Positions 18,204 to 28,014 of a DNA stretch of 34,975 bases are shown here, one piece after another (the first letter of the stretch is position 1; each line of letters starts with the position of its first letter). Source of the DNA: an uncultured Massilia sp. (lineage in GTDB: Bacteria; Pseudomonadota; Gammaproteobacteria; Burkholderiales; Burkholderiaceae_D); NCBI GenBank assembly GCA_913777025.1, contig CAJYQM010000279.1, forward strand, positions 1-34,975, given 5' to 3'. Both the position numbers and the translations under genes were made by a program. The notes beneath the pieces are model-generated. The model made no database searches. It was not told where the DNA came from and was given only the letters and a program-made list of their open reading frames with translations.

Positions 18204-19538
18204 TCAACGCGACGGGATGCCGCCCTTGAAATTTGCCTTGCGCAGCAGCGATTCATATTGCTGCGACATGACGTAGTTCTGCACCTGCGCCATGAAATCC
18301 ATCGTGACGACCACGATGATCAGGAGCGAAGTACCGCCAAAGTAGAAAGGCACTTTCCACTGGCTCTGCATGAACTCCGGCAGCAGGCAAACCAGCGTGA
18401 TATAGACCGCACCGGCCAGGGTCAGGCGCATCAGGATCTTGTCGATGTAGCGCGCAGTCTGCTCGCCCGGACGGATGCCCGGAACGAATGCGCCGCTCTT
18501 CTTCAAGTTGTCCGCCGTTTCCTTGCTGTTGAATACCAGCGCCGTATAGAAGAAGCAGAAGAACACGATCGCCACCGCATACAGCAACGCGTGGATCGGC
18601 TCGCCGGCGGTCAGCGACGCGGCCAGGTCCTTCAGGAACCCGATGAACGGGTTCGAAGTGTCCTTGCCGCGCGTAAACCAGTCGACGATCGTGGCCGGGA
18701 ACAAGATGATCGAGGAAGCGAAGATCGGCGGGATCACGCCGGCCATGTTCAACTTCAACGGCAGGTGGCTGGTCTGGCCACCATAAATCTTGTTACCGAC
18801 CTGGCGTTTCGCGTAATTCACCAGGATCTTGCGCTGGCCGCGTTCGACGAACACGACCGCGTAGGTCACCAAGGCCACCAGAATCACGATGAAGATCGCG
18901 GCGAAGCTGCTGATCGAACCGTTCGACACCAGGGTGAACAGGCTACCCAGTGCGTTCGGCAGACCGGCTGCGATACCGGCAAAAATGATGATCGAGATAC
19001 CGTTGCCAAGACCACGTTCGGTGATCTGCTCGCCCAGCCACATGAGGAACATGGTGCCGGTCAGCAGGGTCACGACGGTCACGAAGCGGAAAGCCATGCC
19101 CGGATCGAGCACGAGGCCTTGCTGCGCTTCCAGCGCTACCGCGATGCCGAACGCCTGGAACAGAGCCAGCAACACCGTGAAGTAACGGGTGTACTGGGTG
19201 ATCTTGCGGCGGCCGGCCTCACCCTCTTTCTTCAGTGCCTCCATCTGCGGCGAGACGATCGACACCAGCTGCATGATGATCGAAGCCGAAATGTAAGGCG
19301 TGATGCCGAGGGCGAACACGGCAAAGCGGGACAAGGCGCCGCCCGAGAACATGTTGAACATGCCCAGGATGCCGCCTTCGTTCTGCTTGAACAGCTGGGC
19401 CATGGCGACCGGGTCAATCCCGGGGACCGGGATGTGAGCACCGATACGGTACACGACCAATGCGCCAAGCAAGAACCACAACCGGCCCCAGGGGAAACCG
19501 GATGCGGCGCTTTTACCAAGTTGTGAATTAGTCGCCAA
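18204..19538 (-). CDS. secY: Protein translocase subunit SecY
   Basis: SecY forms the channel of the SecYEG translocon in the inner membrane. The 444-residue product has ten hydrophobic segments. Early landmarks are [11 protein letters not shown] and [25 protein letters not shown] (plug and helix 2 region). The cytoplasmic loop with [13 protein letters not shown] and the late segment [21 protein letters not shown] are also typical. It lies in the spc operon between rplO and infA, the usual order. Confidence 0.98.
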   Translation of the reverse strand: MATNSQLGKSAASGFPWGRLWFLLGALVVYRIGAHIPVPGIDPVAMAQLFKQNEGGILGMFNMFSGGALSRFAVFALGITPYISASIIMQLVSIVSPQMEALKKEGEAGRRKITQYTRYFTVLLALFQAFGIAVALEAQQGLVLDPGMAFRFVTVVTLLTGTMFLMWLGEQITERGLGNGISIIIFAGIAAGLPNALGSLFTLVSNGSISSFAAIFIVILVALVTYAVVFVERGQRKILVNYAKRQVGNKIYGGQTSHLPLKLNMAGVIPPIFASSIILFPATIVDWFTRGKDTSNPFIGFLKDLAASLTAGEPIHALLYAVAIVFFCFFYTALVFNSKETADNLKKSGAFVPGIRPGEQTARYIDKILMRLTLAGAVYITLVCLLPEFMQSQWKVPFYFGGTSLLIIVVVTMDFMAQVQNYVMSQQYESLLRKANFKGGIPSR

Positions 19539-19567
19539 TTTTTGCTCCGATCAGGCAGCGGCCGCGT

Positions 19568-19999
19568 TTAAGCGACCGAGCCGCCAGCTGCTTCGATCGC
19601 CGCTTTCGCGCCAGCGGTCGCCTTGATGCCCTTCAGGTTCACCGCTTTGGTGATTTCGCCCGACAGGATCACGCGCACGTCGCGCGCCACGACCGGCAGA
19701 ACGCCAGCTTGCTTCAGAACCAGGATGTCGACGTCGCCGACGGCCAGGGCGTTCAGGTCCGACAGACGCACTTCAGCCTTGAACGTAGCGTTCAGGGACT
19801 TGAAGCCGCGCTTCGGCAGACGACGCTGCAGAGGCATCTGACCGCCTTCGAAGCCGACCTTGTGGAAGCCGCCCGAACGCGATTTCTGACCTTTGTGACC
19901 GCGGCCGGCAGTCTTGCCCAGGCCCGAGCCGATACCGCGACCGACGCGACGCTTGGCGTGCTTGGCGCCGTCAGCGGGTTGGATGGTATTGAGTTGCAT
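19568..19999 (-). CDS. rplO: 50S ribosomal protein L15
   Basis: L15 (143 residues) helps assemble the 50S subunit. It starts [20 protein letters not shown] and has the Gly-rich N-terminal region [22 protein letters not shown] that threads into 23S rRNA. The C-terminal globular part ends [13 protein letters not shown]. It lies between rpmD and secY. Confidence 0.98.
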   Translation of the reverse strand: MQLNTIQPADGAKHAKRRVGRGIGSGLGKTAGRGHKGQKSRSGGFHKVGFEGGQMPLQRRLPKRGFKSLNATFKAEVRLSDLNALAVGDVDILVLKQAGVLPVVARDVRVILSGEITKAVNLKGIKATAGAKAAIEAAGGSVA

Positions 20000-20026
20000 T
20001 ATTTTCTCCGTTGACCAAGCCGCGGC

Positions 20027-20206
20027 TTAGTCGACAACTTTGACGAGGTAGTTGACCTTGTTGATCATGCCGCGGATCGCCGGGGTGTCCTGCAGCTCGG
20101 AGACCGAGTTGACACGACGCAGACCCAGGCCGCGCACGGTGGCGCGGTGATCCTGACGGGTACCGATCAGGCCTTTGACCAGCTTGACTTTGATGGTGTT
20201 TGCCAT
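20027..20206 (-). CDS. rpmD: 50S ribosomal protein L30
   Basis: A 59-residue protein read directly from the sequence: it starts [20 protein letters not shown] and ends [11 protein letters not shown]. The bacterial L30 signature is present as [17 protein letters not shown]. It starts 11 bp after rpsE and precedes rplO, its standard place in the spc operon. Confidence 0.97.
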   Translation of the reverse strand: MANTIKVKLVKGLIGTRQDHRATVRGLGLRRVNSVSELQDTPAIRGMINKVNYLVKVVD

Positions 20207-20217
20207 GGTAATTCCCC

Positions 20218-20736
20218 TTAACCCAGGATCTCTTCCACCGACTTGCCGCGCTTGGCAGCGATGTCAGCCGGAGTGCTCATTTTTGCCAGACCGTCGAGGG
20301 TAGCGCGCACCAGGTTGTACGGGTTCGACGAACCGGTCGACTTGGCGACCACGTCGGTCACGCCCATCACCTCGAAGATAGCGCGCATTGCGCCACCGGC
20401 GATCACGCCGGTACCCGGCTTGGCCGGTGCCATCAGGACGCGCGAGGCGCCGTGGCGGCCGGTCACGGTGTGCTGCAGCGTACCGTTCTTCAGGGGCACC
20501 TTGATCAGGTTGCGGCGGGCTTCTTCCATTGCTTTCTGCACGCCGACCGGAACTTCCTTCGACTTGCCTTTACCCATGCCGATGCGGCCATCGCCGTCAC
20601 CGACAACGGTCAGCGCTGCAAAACCCATGATACGACCACCCTTCACCACCTTGGTGACGCGGTTGATCGCGATCATTTTCTCGCGCATGCCATCATCCGG
20701 CTTGTCGCTTGCCATTTTCGCTTGCATTTTTGCCAT
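20218..20736 (-). CDS. rpsE: 30S ribosomal protein S5
   Basis: S5 (172 residues) acts in translational accuracy and mRNA unwinding at the 30S entry. It has the S5 RNA-binding domain ([20 protein letters not shown] and [20 protein letters not shown]) and the C-terminal fold with [20 protein letters not shown] and [19 protein letters not shown]. The N-terminus [17 protein letters not shown] is slightly extended; other internal Met starts are possible. Confidence 0.98.
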   Translation of the reverse strand: MAKMQAKMASDKPDDGMREKMIAINRVTKVVKGGRIMGFAALTVVGDGDGRIGMGKGKSKEVPVGVQKAMEEARRNLIKVPLKNGTLQHTVTGRHGASRVLMAPAKPGTGVIAGGAMRAIFEVMGVTDVVAKSTGSSNPYNLVRATLDGLAKMSTPADIAAKRGKSVEEILG

Positions 20737-20748
20737 GACGATTCTTCC

Positions 20749-21111
20749 TTAGAACTTCAGACCGGCTTCACGCGCGGCTTCTGCCAGCGCCTTCACACGG
20801 CCGTGGTAACGGAAACCCGAACGGTCGAATGCGACTTCGGTGATTCCAGCTTGCAGTGCTTTCTCTGCGACGCGCTTGCCAACCAGGGCAGCGGCTGCGG
20901 CGTTGCCGCCGGCACCCGACTTGCCACCCAGTTCGGCGCGCACTTCTGCTTCCAGGGTCGAAGCCGACACCAGGACTTTGGCGTCCGGGCTGATCAGGTT
21001 CGCATAGATGTGCAGGTTGGTGCGGTGTACCGACAGGCGGTTCACGCCGAGCTGCGCGATCTTGATGCGGGTCTGGCGCCCACGACGCAGACGCGATTCT
21101 TTCTTGTCCAT
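20749..21111 (-). CDS. rplR: 50S ribosomal protein L18
   Basis: L18 (120 residues) binds 5S rRNA with L5. It starts [20 protein letters not shown] from the ATG at 21109-21111 (a TTG two codons upstream is rejected) and ends with the conserved [26 protein letters not shown] region. It lies 12 bp before rpsE and 12 bp after rplF. Confidence 0.97.
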   Translation of the reverse strand: MDKKESRLRRGRQTRIKIAQLGVNRLSVHRTNLHIYANLISPDAKVLVSASTLEAEVRAELGGKSGAGGNAAAAALVGKRVAEKALQAGITEVAFDRSGFRYHGRVKALAEAAREAGLKF

Positions 21112-21123
21112 CGTCAACTCCGA

Positions 21124-21657
21124 TTATTTCTTCTTGGTTTCTTTGATCTTCACCACTTCGTCCGAATAACGGACACCCTTGCCTTTGTAAGGCTCCGGCG
21201 AGCGGTAAGCGCGCACTTCCGCGGCGACCTGGCCGACCTTCTGGCGATCGATACCCTTGATCAGGATTTCGGTCGGGGTCGGGGTGGTTGCGGTGACGCC
21301 TTCCGGCATCGCGTGCAGAACCGGGTGCGAGAAGCCCAGCGACAGGTTCAGGGCGTTGCCCTGCACAGCTGCCTTGTAGCCCACGCCGACCAGGGTCAGC
21401 TTGCGCTCGAAGCCCTTGGTCACGCCGGTCACCATGTTGTTGACCAGTGCACGCAGGGTGCCCGACATCGCGTTCGATTCGCGGGAATCGTCGATGACGT
21501 CGAACGACAGCGTGCCGTTGTTGTTTTCCACTTTGACCAGGCCGTTCAGCGGCTGGGTCAGGGTGCCCAGCGGGCCCTTGACGGTGATCGACGACGCGTT
21601 GATCGCGACATCGGTACCGGCCGGGACGGCGATTGGCATCTTAGCTACACGAGACAT
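21124..21657 (-). CDS. rplF: 50S ribosomal protein L6
   Basis: L6 (177 residues) sits near the GTPase-associated centre and the sarcin-ricin loop. It starts [20 protein letters not shown], has the two related alpha-beta domains, and ends with the L6 signature region [21 protein letters not shown] followed by a Lys-rich tail. It lies between rpsH and rplR. Confidence 0.98.
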   Translation of the reverse strand: MSRVAKMPIAVPAGTDVAINASSITVKGPLGTLTQPLNGLVKVENNNGTLSFDVIDDSRESNAMSGTLRALVNNMVTGVTKGFERKLTLVGVGYKAAVQGNALNLSLGFSHPVLHAMPEGVTATTPTPTEILIKGIDRQKVGQVAAEVRAYRSPEPYKGKGVRYSDEVVKIKETKKK

Positions 21658-21666
21658 GTCTACTCC

Positions 21667-22062
21667 TTAAGCCACGTAGCAAATCACTTCGCCACCGACA
21701 CCGGTTGCGCGTGCTTTGCGGTCGGTCATCACGCCCTTCGGGGTCGAGATGATTGCCACGCCCAGGCCGTTCATGACCTGAGGGATTTCATCCTTGCCCT
21801 TGTAGATGCGCAGGCCAGGACGGGAGACGCGCTCGATGCGCTCGATGACCGGACGGCCGGTGTAATACTTCAAACCGATTTGCAGTTCCGACTTGCCACC
21901 TTCGGTGGACACGGCGAAATCTTCGATGTAACCCTCGTCCTTCAGGACGTTGGCGATCGCAACTTTCACTTTCGACGACGGCATCGACACGTTGGTCTTT
22001 TGCACGCCTTGTGCGTTGCGGATGCGGGTCAGCATATCGGCGATAGGATCGCTCATACTCAT
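21667..22062 (-). CDS. rpsH: 30S ribosomal protein S8
   Basis: S8 (131 residues) binds the central domain of 16S rRNA and in E. coli represses the spc operon at a site near the rplE start. It begins [18 protein letters not shown] and ends with the signature [20 protein letters not shown] followed by VICYVA. It lies 14 bp after rpsN. Confidence 0.98.
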   Translation of the reverse strand: MSMSDPIADMLTRIRNAQGVQKTNVSMPSSKVKVAIANVLKDEGYIEDFAVSTEGGKSELQIGLKYYTGRPVIERIERVSRPGLRIYKGKDEIPQVMNGLGVAIISTPKGVMTDRKARATGVGGEVICYVA

Positions 22063-22076
22063 TGCTTGTTCTCCTA

Positions 22077-22382
22077 TTACCAGCTAGCTTTGGTCATACC
22101 CGGGATTTCGCCTTTCATGGCGAATTCGCGGAGTTTGGTACGGGCCAGACCGAATTTACGGAAGGTGCCACGCGGACGGCCGGTCATTGCGCAACGGTTG
22201 CGCTGACGGGTCGGTGCCGAGTTACGCGGCAGGGCCTGCAGTTTCAGGCGCGCTTCGTAACGCTCTTCTTCGGTCTTCGACTGGTCGTCGATGATTGCTT
22301 TCAGAGCTGCACGCTTTGCGGCGAATTTCTCCACCAGGTCTGCACGCTTCTGTTCGCGGTTAATCAGTGCAAGTTTTGCCAT
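22077..22382 (-). CDS. rpsN: 30S ribosomal protein S14 (zinc-free form)
   Basis: S14 (101 residues) is a late-assembling 30S head protein. It starts [20 protein letters not shown] and ends with the conserved [20 protein letters not shown] and [14 protein letters not shown]. It is the long form without the CxxC pairs of the short zinc form, as in other betaproteobacteria. It lies 4 bp after rplE. Confidence 0.98.
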   Translation of the reverse strand: MAKLALINREQKRADLVEKFAAKRAALKAIIDDQSKTEEERYEARLKLQALPRNSAPTRQRNRCAMTGRPRGTFRKFGLARTKLREFAMKGEIPGMTKASW

Positions 22383-22386
22383 GCTC

Positions 22387-22926
22387 TTAGTTCCTGAACG
22401 GGAATTTGAAGGCGGCGAGCAGCGCTTTGGCTTCTTCGTCGGTCTTGGCGGTGGTGGTGATCGAGATGTTCATGCCACGCAGCGCATCGATCTTGTCGTA
22501 ATCGATTTCCGGGAAGATGATCTGCTCTTTGACGCCGATGTTGTAGTTGCCACGACCGTCGAACGATTTACCGCTCACGCCACGGAAGTCACGCACGCGC
22601 GGCAGGGCCACGGTGATGAAACGATCCAGGAATTCGTACATGCGGGCGCCGCGCAGGGTCACCATCGTGCCGATCGGGTAGCCTTCGCGGATCTTGAAAC
22701 CTGCGATTGCCTTGCGAGCCTTGGTCACGACCGGCTTCTGGCCGGCGATCTTGGTCAGGTCGCCAGTGGCGTGCTCGATGATCTTCTTGTCGGCGACAGC
22801 TTCCGACAGACCCATGTTCAGGGTGATCTTGGTCAGGCGCGGCACTTCCATCACCGACTTGTAGCCGAATTTCTCGGTCAGTTCGGAGACGACTTTGTCT
22901 TTATACAGTTGTTGGAGACGGGCCAT
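22387..22926 (-). CDS. rplE: 50S ribosomal protein L5
   Basis: L5 (179 residues) binds 5S rRNA and contacts P-site tRNA. It starts [20 protein letters not shown], has the L5 signature [19 protein letters not shown], and later [20 protein letters not shown], ending [11 protein letters not shown]. It lies 6 bp after rplX. The start region is where an S8-binding mRNA structure exists in E. coli; I could not confirm one here. Confidence 0.98.
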   Translation of the reverse strand: MARLQQLYKDKVVSELTEKFGYKSVMEVPRLTKITLNMGLSEAVADKKIIEHATGDLTKIAGQKPVVTKARKAIAGFKIREGYPIGTMVTLRGARMYEFLDRFITVALPRVRDFRGVSGKSFDGRGNYNIGVKEQIIFPEIDYDKIDALRGMNISITTTAKTDEEAKALLAAFKFPFRN

Positions 22927-22932
22927 TTCTTA

Positions 22933-23247
22933 TTACCCTTTCACTACTTCGCCGTTCGACTTGAAGATGCGGACTTTTTTGCCATCCACATCTTTGTAGC
23001 CAACGCGATCTGCCTTGCCGGTCGCTGCGTTGAACAGCGCGACGTTCGACACGTGAATCGGCATGGTCTTGTCGACGATACCACCAGTGACACCGGTCAT
23101 CGGGTTCGGCTTGACGGCCTTCTTGGCCACGTTCACGCCTTCGACGATGACGTGTTCAGCGTCAACACGCTGCTGAACCACACCGCGCTTGCCTTTGTCT
23201 TTGCCGGCCAGAACGATGACTTCGTCGTTTTTACGAATCTTAGACAT
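22933..23247 (-). CDS. rplX: 50S ribosomal protein L24
   Basis: L24 (104 residues) initiates 50S assembly. The N-terminal KOW motif is visible in [19 protein letters not shown]. The next segment, [20 protein letters not shown], and the C-terminal [10 protein letters not shown] are typical. It lies 10 bp after rplN in the spc operon. Confidence 0.98.
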   Translation of the reverse strand: MSKIRKNDEVIVLAGKDKGKRGVVQQRVDAEHVIVEGVNVAKKAVKPNPMTGVTGGIVDKTMPIHVSNVALFNAATGKADRVGYKDVDGKKVRIFKSNGEVVKG

Positions 23248-23257
23248 TACGACTCCC

Positions 23258-23626
23258 TTACAGAACTTCAGGTGCCAGGGACACGATCTTCATGAACTTT
23301 TCGGTGCGCAGTTCGCGGGTCACCGGTCCGAAGATACGGGTGCCGATCGGCTCCAGCTTGGCGTTCAGCAGAACGGCGGCGTTGCCGTCGAACTTCACCA
23401 GGGAACCGTCTTGGCGGCGCACACCCTTGGCGGTGCGCACGACCACGGCATTGTAGATTTCACCTTTCTTGACGCGGCCGCGCGGGGCAGCCTGCTTCAC
23501 GGTGACCTTGATCACGTCGCCAATGCTGGCGTAACGGCGCTTGGAGCCGCCCAATACCTTGATGCACAGAACTTCTTTTGCACCGGTATTGTCGGCCACT
23601 TCGAGCCGGCTTTCGGTTTGAATCAT
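23258..23626 (-). CDS. rplN: 50S ribosomal protein L14
   Basis: L14 (122 residues) forms part of the intersubunit face of the 50S subunit. It starts [20 protein letters not shown] and contains the family signature [20 protein letters not shown] with the [11 protein letters not shown] segment near the end. It is the first gene of the spc operon. The 308 bp before it hold a candidate promoter and a strongly folded leader, so this is the likely control point for the downstream genes. Confidence 0.98.
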   Translation of the reverse strand: MIQTESRLEVADNTGAKEVLCIKVLGGSKRRYASIGDVIKVTVKQAAPRGRVKKGEIYNAVVVRTAKGVRRQDGSLVKFDGNAAVLLNAKLEPIGTRIFGPVTRELRTEKFMKIVSLAPEVL

Positions 23627-23643
23627 GATATTTTCTTTCCCAA

Positions 23644-23808
23644 CTTAAGCCGTAGTAATCCCCACGGAAACCGTGGGCCTGCGGTCAGTCTTGGTCCCGC
23701 CGCACCGCCCCTGCTGGAGCAATACGTTTGGGTGATTGGACTTTCCAATGTACTTCATTTGCAGGCCGCAGCAATCGCGGGGACCAACTGCGGCAACACA
23801 TGAACGAA
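23644..23808 (-). promoter_or_regulatory. Structured spc-operon leader upstream of rplN
   Basis: The transcribed strand can form at least three stems. A long-range stem pairs TTGGTCCCCGC (23777-23787) with GCGGGACCAA (23691-23700), with a one-base bulge, enclosing about 75 nt. Inside it, 23735-23740 pairs with 23744-23749 (six bp, three-base loop). Nearer the gene, 23661-23667 pairs with 23671-23677 (CCCACGG/CCGTGGG, three-base loop), about 35 bp before the rplN start. No ORF is present. Such a leader is typical of ribosomal-protein autoregulation, but I do not recognise it as a known class. Confidence 0.5.
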
Positions 23809-23815
23809 GCCCGCT

Positions 23816-23844
23816 AGTATCTCAGATACCAGCGGGCCTCGCAA
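23816..23844 (-). promoter_or_regulatory. Putative spc promoter embedded in a palindrome
   Basis: A -35 TTGCGA (23839-23844), 17-bp spacer and -10 GATACT (23816-23821) on the minus strand. The spacer and -10 lie in a 13-bp-arm inverted repeat (23809-23821 with 23825-23837, loop TCA, one A-C mismatch). The position matches the spc promoter of E. coli between rpsQ and rplN. Confidence 0.5.
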
Positions 23845-23856
23845 GACAAATTTTAG

Positions 23857-23925
23857 AAGCGTTGTAAAACCTGCTGCGCATCGCATTGTTGGTCTGCGAT
23901 GCTCGCTACGGTCTTATCAACACTT
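23857..23925. repeat. 69-bp imperfect palindrome related to the rpoA-rplQ element
   Basis: The left arm AAGCGTTG-TAAAACC-TGCTGCGCATCGCA (23857-23885, written here in blocks) is matched by the reverse complement of the right arm, AAGTGTTGATAAGACC then GTAGCGAGCATCGCA (23895-23925), with a 9-base loop. The AAACCTxCTGCGC and GCTCGCTACGGT blocks also occur, in the opposite orientation, in the palindrome at 14796-14917. It begins 10 bp past the rpsQ stop. Confidence 0.6.
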
Positions 23926-23934
23926 CTTTATGGC

Positions 23935-24207
23935 TTAGAGGACCTGTGCGACTTGCACAACACGGGTCAGCGTCCACGCCTTGGTCTTCGAGATCGGGCG
24001 ACCTTCCTGGATCTCGACCGTGTCACCGATCTTGGCCTGGTTGGTCTCGTCGTGCGCGTGATACTTGTTCGAGCGCACGATGATCTTGCCGTACAGCGGG
24101 TGCTTGACGTGACGCTCGATCAGCACGGTCACCGTCTTGTCCATCTTGTCGGACACGACTTTGCCGACCAGCGTACGCTTCAGCGCCGTTTTAGTGGTGT
24201 CGTTCAT
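23935..24207 (-). CDS. rpsQ: 30S ribosomal protein S17
   Basis: S17 (90 residues) is an OB-fold primary binder of 16S rRNA. It starts [20 protein letters not shown] and contains [20 protein letters not shown] with [18 protein letters not shown]. It overlaps the rpmC stop by 4 bp, so translation is coupled. It is the last gene of the S10 operon; a 308-bp gap with palindromes separates it from rplN. Confidence 0.98.
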   Translation of the reverse strand: MNDTTKTALKRTLVGKVVSDKMDKTVTVLIERHVKHPLYGKIIVRSNKYHAHDETNQAKIGDTVEIQEGRPISKTKAWTLTRVVQVAQVL

Positions 24208-24395
24208 TTGGCTTCCTTCTGGGTCATCACGGTCTTGACACGCGCGATATCGCGGCGCACCTTCTTGAGCTGGGCAGTGTTGGTCAGCTGCTGCGTTGCA
24301 ATTTGCATACGCAGACCGAACTGGGCCTTCAGCAGCTCAGTCAGCTCTTTCTGCAGAGCGTCCTGGTCCTTGCCGCGGAGTTCCGTTGCTTTCAT
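24204..24395 (-). CDS. rpmC: 50S ribosomal protein L29
   Basis: L29 (63 residues) sits at the tunnel exit near the binding site for trigger factor and SRP. It is a two-helix protein starting [20 protein letters not shown] and containing [18 protein letters not shown] and [12 protein letters not shown]. It lies between rplP (12 bp) and rpsQ (4-bp overlap). Confidence 0.98.
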   Translation of the reverse strand: MKATELRGKDQDALQKELTELLKAQFGLRMQIATQQLTNTAQLKKVRRDIARVKTVMTQKEAK

Positions 24396-24407
24396 TCTTA
24401 ACTCCTG

Positions 24408-24827
24408 TTATTGGCCGACTTGGCGCACCACGAAAGTGGTAGCCAGCGGCAGTTTGGCGGCAGCCAGGCGGAATGCTTCGCGCGCCAGTTCTTCAGCGAC
24501 GCCGTCCATCTCGTACAGGACCTTGCCCGGCTGGATTTCAGCGACGTAGTACTCCGGATTGCCCTTACCGTTACCCATACGGACTTCAGCCGGCTTGTTC
24601 GAGATCGGCTTGTCCGGGAAGATACGGATCCAGATACGACCGCCACGCTTGATGTGACGGGTCATGGCACGACGTGCCGCTTCGATCTGGCGTGCCGTGA
24701 TACGACCGCGGGCAACTGCCTTCAGGCCGAACTCACCGAACGACACCGCGGTGCCGCGGGTGTGCGAAATGCCGGTGTTACGGCCTTTCTGCTCTTTACG
24801 ATACTTTCTGCGGGATGGCTGCAGCAT
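24408..24827 (-). CDS. rplP: 50S ribosomal protein L16
   Basis: L16 (139 residues) organises the A-site region of the 50S subunit. It starts [20 protein letters not shown] and has the signatures [20 protein letters not shown] and [20 protein letters not shown]. It begins 2 bp after the rpsC stop, implying coupled translation. Confidence 0.98.
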   Translation of the reverse strand: MLQPSRRKYRKEQKGRNTGISHTRGTAVSFGEFGLKAVARGRITARQIEAARRAMTRHIKRGGRIWIRIFPDKPISNKPAEVRMGNGKGNPEYYVAEIQPGKVLYEMDGVAEELAREAFRLAAAKLPLATTFVVRQVGQ

Positions 24828-24829
24828 GC

Positions 24830-25624
24830 TTATTCTCCTGCTTTCTCAGCAGCCGGCTTGGCAGCGCGGCGGCCTGCTGGTGCGGTACCTGGCTTGGCGC
24901 CCGGGCGGCCACGGCCAGCCGGTTTGCCGTCGTCACGACGCGGACCACGCGGTTTTTTCTCGTCGGCCGGGGTGTCGATCACAGGTGCTTCGCCCGTTGC
25001 CGAACGATCGCCCTTGTAGACCCAGACCTTGACGCCGATGATGCCGTAGGTGGTCGATGCTTCGCTGGTGCCGTAGTCGATGTCGGCACGCAGGGTGTGC
25101 AGCGGCACGCGGCCTTCGCGGTACCATTCGGTACGTGCGATCTCGATGCCGTTCAGGCGGCCCGACGACATGATCTTGATGCCGACGGCGCCCAGGCGCA
25201 TGGCGTTCTGCATCGCGCGCTTCATGGCGCGACGGAACATGATGCGCTTTTCGAGCTGCTGCGAGATCGAATCGGCGATCAGCTGAGCATCGATTTCCGG
25301 CTTGCGGATTTCTTCGATGTTCACGTGGACCGGCACGCCCATGATCTTGGTCAGCGACGACTTCAGGACTTCGATGTCTTCGCCTTTCTTGCCGATCACG
25401 ACGCCCGGACGCGAGCTGTACACGGTGAAGCGCGCGTTCTTGGCAGGACGCTCGATCACGATGCGGCCGACCGAAGCGTTCTTCAGCTTCTTTTTCAGGA
25501 AAGCGCGAGCTTCCAGGTCTTCCTTCAGCATGTCGGCGAAATTGCCGTTGCCTGCGTACCAGCGCGACGCCCAGTTACGGGTGACCGCCAGGCGGAAGCC
25601 GGTTGGGTGGATTTTCTGACCCAT
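24830..25624 (-). CDS. rpsC: 30S ribosomal protein S3
   Basis: S3 (264 residues) forms part of the mRNA entry tunnel. It starts [20 protein letters not shown], has the KH domain segment [20 protein letters not shown] and the C-terminal domain region [20 protein letters not shown]. The last ~45 residues are an Arg/Gly/Pro/Ala-rich tail that is longer than in E. coli S3 (233 residues), a feature common in betaproteobacteria. Confidence 0.98.
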   Translation of the reverse strand: MGQKIHPTGFRLAVTRNWASRWYAGNGNFADMLKEDLEARAFLKKKLKNASVGRIVIERPAKNARFTVYSSRPGVVIGKKGEDIEVLKSSLTKIMGVPVHVNIEEIRKPEIDAQLIADSISQQLEKRIMFRRAMKRAMQNAMRLGAVGIKIMSSGRLNGIEIARTEWYREGRVPLHTLRADIDYGTSEASTTYGIIGVKVWVYKGDRSATGEAPVIDTPADEKKPRGPRRDDGKPAGRGRPGAKPGTAPAGRRAAKPAAEKAGE

Positions 25625-25635
25625 CGTATGACTCC

Positions 25636-25965
25636 TTAGTTACCGACAGTCACGTAGATGTGACAGGATTGTTTCGAAATGCGATCGCCGCGGCCCTTGG
25701 CACGTGCCGTGAAGCGCTTCAGGATCGGACCCTTTTCGACGTAGATCTGGGTGACCTTCAGTTCGTCGATGTCTGCGCCATCGTTGTGCTCGGCGTTCGC
25801 GATTGCGGACTCGAGCACCTTCTTGATGATGGTCGCACCCTTCTTCGGGCTGAACTGCAGGATGTTCAGCGCGGCGTCGACTTTCTTGCCACGGATCAGA
25901 TCGGCGACCAGGCGGCCTTTCTGTTCCGACAGGCGCACGCCTTTGAGAATAGCTTTGGTTTCCAT
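25636..25965 (-). CDS. rplV: 50S ribosomal protein L22
   Basis: L22 (109 residues) lines the peptide exit tunnel with L4. It starts [20 protein letters not shown] and ends with the L22 signature region around [20 protein letters not shown]. The tunnel loop is visible in [10 protein letters not shown]. It overlaps rpsS by one base (TAATG-type junction). Confidence 0.98.
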   Translation of the reverse strand: METKAILKGVRLSEQKGRLVADLIRGKKVDAALNILQFSPKKGATIIKKVLESAIANAEHNDGADIDELKVTQIYVEKGPILKRFTARAKGRGDRISKQSCHIYVTVGN

Positions 25966-26240
25966 TATTTCTTCGCCTTCTTGTCAGCGGCGTGGCCCTT
26001 GAACGTACGGGTCAGGGCGAATTCGCCCAGCTTGTGACCCACCATGTTCTCGGAGACGTACACCGGCACGTGCACCTTGCCGTTGTGAACAGCGATCGTC
26101 AGACCGATGAAGTCCGGGGTGATCGTCGAGCGGCGCGACCAGGTTTTGACTGGCTTCTTGTCTTTGGTCGCTTGCGCGGCTTCGACTTTTTTCACCAGGT
26201 GGGCGTCAATGAACGGCCCTTTTTTCAATGAACGAGTCAT
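25965..26240 (-). CDS. rpsS: 30S ribosomal protein S19
   Basis: S19 (91 residues) is a 30S head protein that contacts 50S via bridge B1. It begins [20 protein letters not shown] and includes the signature [20 protein letters not shown] with a Lys-rich tail. It lies 9 bp after rplB. Confidence 0.98.
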   Translation of the reverse strand: MTRSLKKGPFIDAHLVKKVEAAQATKDKKPVKTWSRRSTITPDFIGLTIAVHNGKVHVPVYVSENMVGHKLGEFALTRTFKGHAADKKAKK

Positions 26241-26249
26241 GTCTTATCC

Positions 26250-27077
26250 TTATTTCTTGCCGCGGCGCGAAACGATCATCGAAGACGTGCGCTTGTTCGA
26301 ACGCGTCTTCTTGCCCTTCGTCTGCTGGCCCCATGGCGACACCGGGTGACGACCGGCTGCCGTACGACCTTCACCACCACCGTGCGGGTGGTCGATCGGG
26401 TTCATCACCACACCGCGAACGGTCGGGCGGACACCGCGCCAGCGCATCGCACCGGCTTTACCGATCTTGCGCAGGCTGTGTTCGGCATTGCCGACTTCGC
26501 CGATGGTGGCGCGGCACTCGATGTGCACGCGGCGGACTTCACCCGAGCGCAGGCGAACCTGGGCGTAGGTACCTTCGCGGGCCATCAGGACCACAGCGGC
26601 GCCGGCGGTGCGGGCCATCTGTGCGCCTTTGCCCGGCAGCATTTCGACGCAGTGCATCACGGTACCAACCGGGATGTTGCGGATCGGCAGGCAGTTACCG
26701 GCCTTGATCGGCGCTTCCGAACCGTTCATGACGGTGTCGCCGACAGCCACGCCCTTCGGGGCGATGATGTACTGGCGCTCGCCGTCGGCGTAGCACAGCA
26801 GCGCGATGTGGGCGGTGCGGTTCGGGTCGTACTCGATACGCTCGACCTTTGCCGGGATGCCGTCCTTGTTGCGCTTGAAGTCAACGATACGGTAGTGATG
26901 CTTGTGACCACCGCCGATGTGGCGGGTGGTGATGTGGCCGTTGTTGTTACGGCCAGCAGTCTTCGATTTCTTCTCAACCAGGGCTGCGAACGGACGACCT
27001 TTGTACAGGTCGCTGTTCACAACCTTCACCATGCCGCGGCGGCCTGGGGAGGTTGGCTTCATCTTAACGAGTGCCAT
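26250..27077 (-). CDS. rplB: 50S ribosomal protein L2
   Basis: L2 (275 residues) is needed for subunit association and peptidyl-transferase assembly. It starts [20 protein letters not shown] and has the conserved C-terminal segment [20 protein letters not shown], including the His important for activity, with [15 protein letters not shown]. Its ATG overlaps the rplW stop by one base. Confidence 0.98.
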   Translation of the reverse strand: MALVKMKPTSPGRRGMVKVVNSDLYKGRPFAALVEKKSKTAGRNNNGHITTRHIGGGHKHHYRIVDFKRNKDGIPAKVERIEYDPNRTAHIALLCYADGERQYIIAPKGVAVGDTVMNGSEAPIKAGNCLPIRNIPVGTVMHCVEMLPGKGAQMARTAGAAVVLMAREGTYAQVRLRSGEVRRVHIECRATIGEVGNAEHSLRKIGKAGAMRWRGVRPTVRGVVMNPIDHPHGGGEGRTAAGRHPVSPWGQQTKGKKTRSNKRTSSMIVSRRGKK

Positions 27078-27394
27078 TATTGAGCCTCCTCGACAAAGTT
27101 AATTTCCTGACCCGGCTTCAGGGCCACGAAAGCGCGCTTGGTGTGGTTGCGGCGACCGGTGAAACGGCCCGAACGCTTGACCTTGCCTTCGCGGTTCACG
27201 GTTTGCACCGATTCCACTTCGACCTTGAACAGCAGTTCGACGGCAGCTTTGATTTCCGGCTTGGTCGCGTCCGGCAGGACCTTGAACACGATCTGTTCGT
27301 TCTTTTCCGCGACGAAGGTCGCCTTTTCGGAAATGACCGGAGCCAGCAGCACCTTCATCAGGCGCTCTTCGCTGAATTTGATTGCGGCGCTCAT
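27077..27394 (-). CDS. rplW: 50S ribosomal protein L23
   Basis: L23 (105 residues) is the docking site for trigger factor and SRP at the tunnel exit. It starts [20 protein letters not shown], with [20 protein letters not shown] following, and later [20 protein letters not shown]. The start overlaps the rplD stop by 4 bp and the stop overlaps rplB by 1 bp, so all three are translationally coupled. Confidence 0.98.
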   Translation of the reverse strand: MSAAIKFSEERLMKVLLAPVISEKATFVAEKNEQIVFKVLPDATKPEIKAAVELLFKVEVESVQTVNREGKVKRSGRFTGRRNHTKRAFVALKPGQEINFVEEAQ

Positions 27395-28011
27395 GCGTAC
27401 ATCTCCTCGATCTTGGCCAGAGCAGCTTTGGTGACCAGGACTTTCTTGTAGAACACCAGCGACATCGGGTCAGCGTGCTTCGGCTCGACAACCAGCACGT
27501 TCGGCAGGTTGCGCGAGGCCAGCAGCAGGTTCTCGTCGATGGTGTCGGTGATCACCAGGACCGATTCCAGACCCATGCCCTGCAGCTTCTGCGACAGCAG
27601 CTTGGTCTTCGGCGCTTCGATGGTCAGGTTCTCGACCACGCTCAGGCGCTCTTCGCGGGCCAGTTGCGAGAGGATCGAGCACATACCGGCGCGATACATC
27701 TTCTTGTTGACCTTGTGCGAGAAGTTCTCGTCCGGCGAGTTCGGGAAGATACGGCCACCGCCGCGCCACAGCGGCGACGACGACATACCGGCACGAGCGC
27801 GGCCGGTGCCCTTCTGGCGCCACGGCTTCTTGGTCGTGTGCGAGACTTCTTCACGATCCTTCTGCTTGCGGTTGCCCGAACGCGCGTTAGCGGCGTAGGC
27901 GACCACGATCTGGTGGATCAGGGCTTCGTTGTAATCGCGACCGAACACTTCGTCGGTGGCGTTGACGTTCGAGCCAGCTTGGCCTTGCTCATTCAGGAGC
28001 TTCAGTTCCAT
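27391..28011 (-). CDS. rplD: 50S ribosomal protein L4
   Basis: L4 (206 residues) lines the exit tunnel; in E. coli it also represses the S10 operon by transcription and translation control at the leader. It starts [20 protein letters not shown] and contains the tunnel-loop region [20 protein letters not shown]. Because rpsJ is detached from this operon here, any L4 control would have to act on the leader in front of rplC. Confidence 0.98.
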   Translation of the reverse strand: MELKLLNEQGQAGSNVNATDEVFGRDYNEALIHQIVVAYAANARSGNRKQKDREEVSHTTKKPWRQKGTGRARAGMSSSPLWRGGGRIFPNSPDENFSHKVNKKMYRAGMCSILSQLAREERLSVVENLTIEAPKTKLLSQKLQGMGLESVLVITDTIDENLLLASRNLPNVLVVEPKHADPMSLVFYKKVLVTKAALAKIEEMYA

Positions 28012-28014
28012 CGT

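Noticed and set aside
18069..19526. Plus-strand frame of 485 codons opposite secY
   Set aside because: Shadow of secY; no recognisable domain and no ribosome-binding site.
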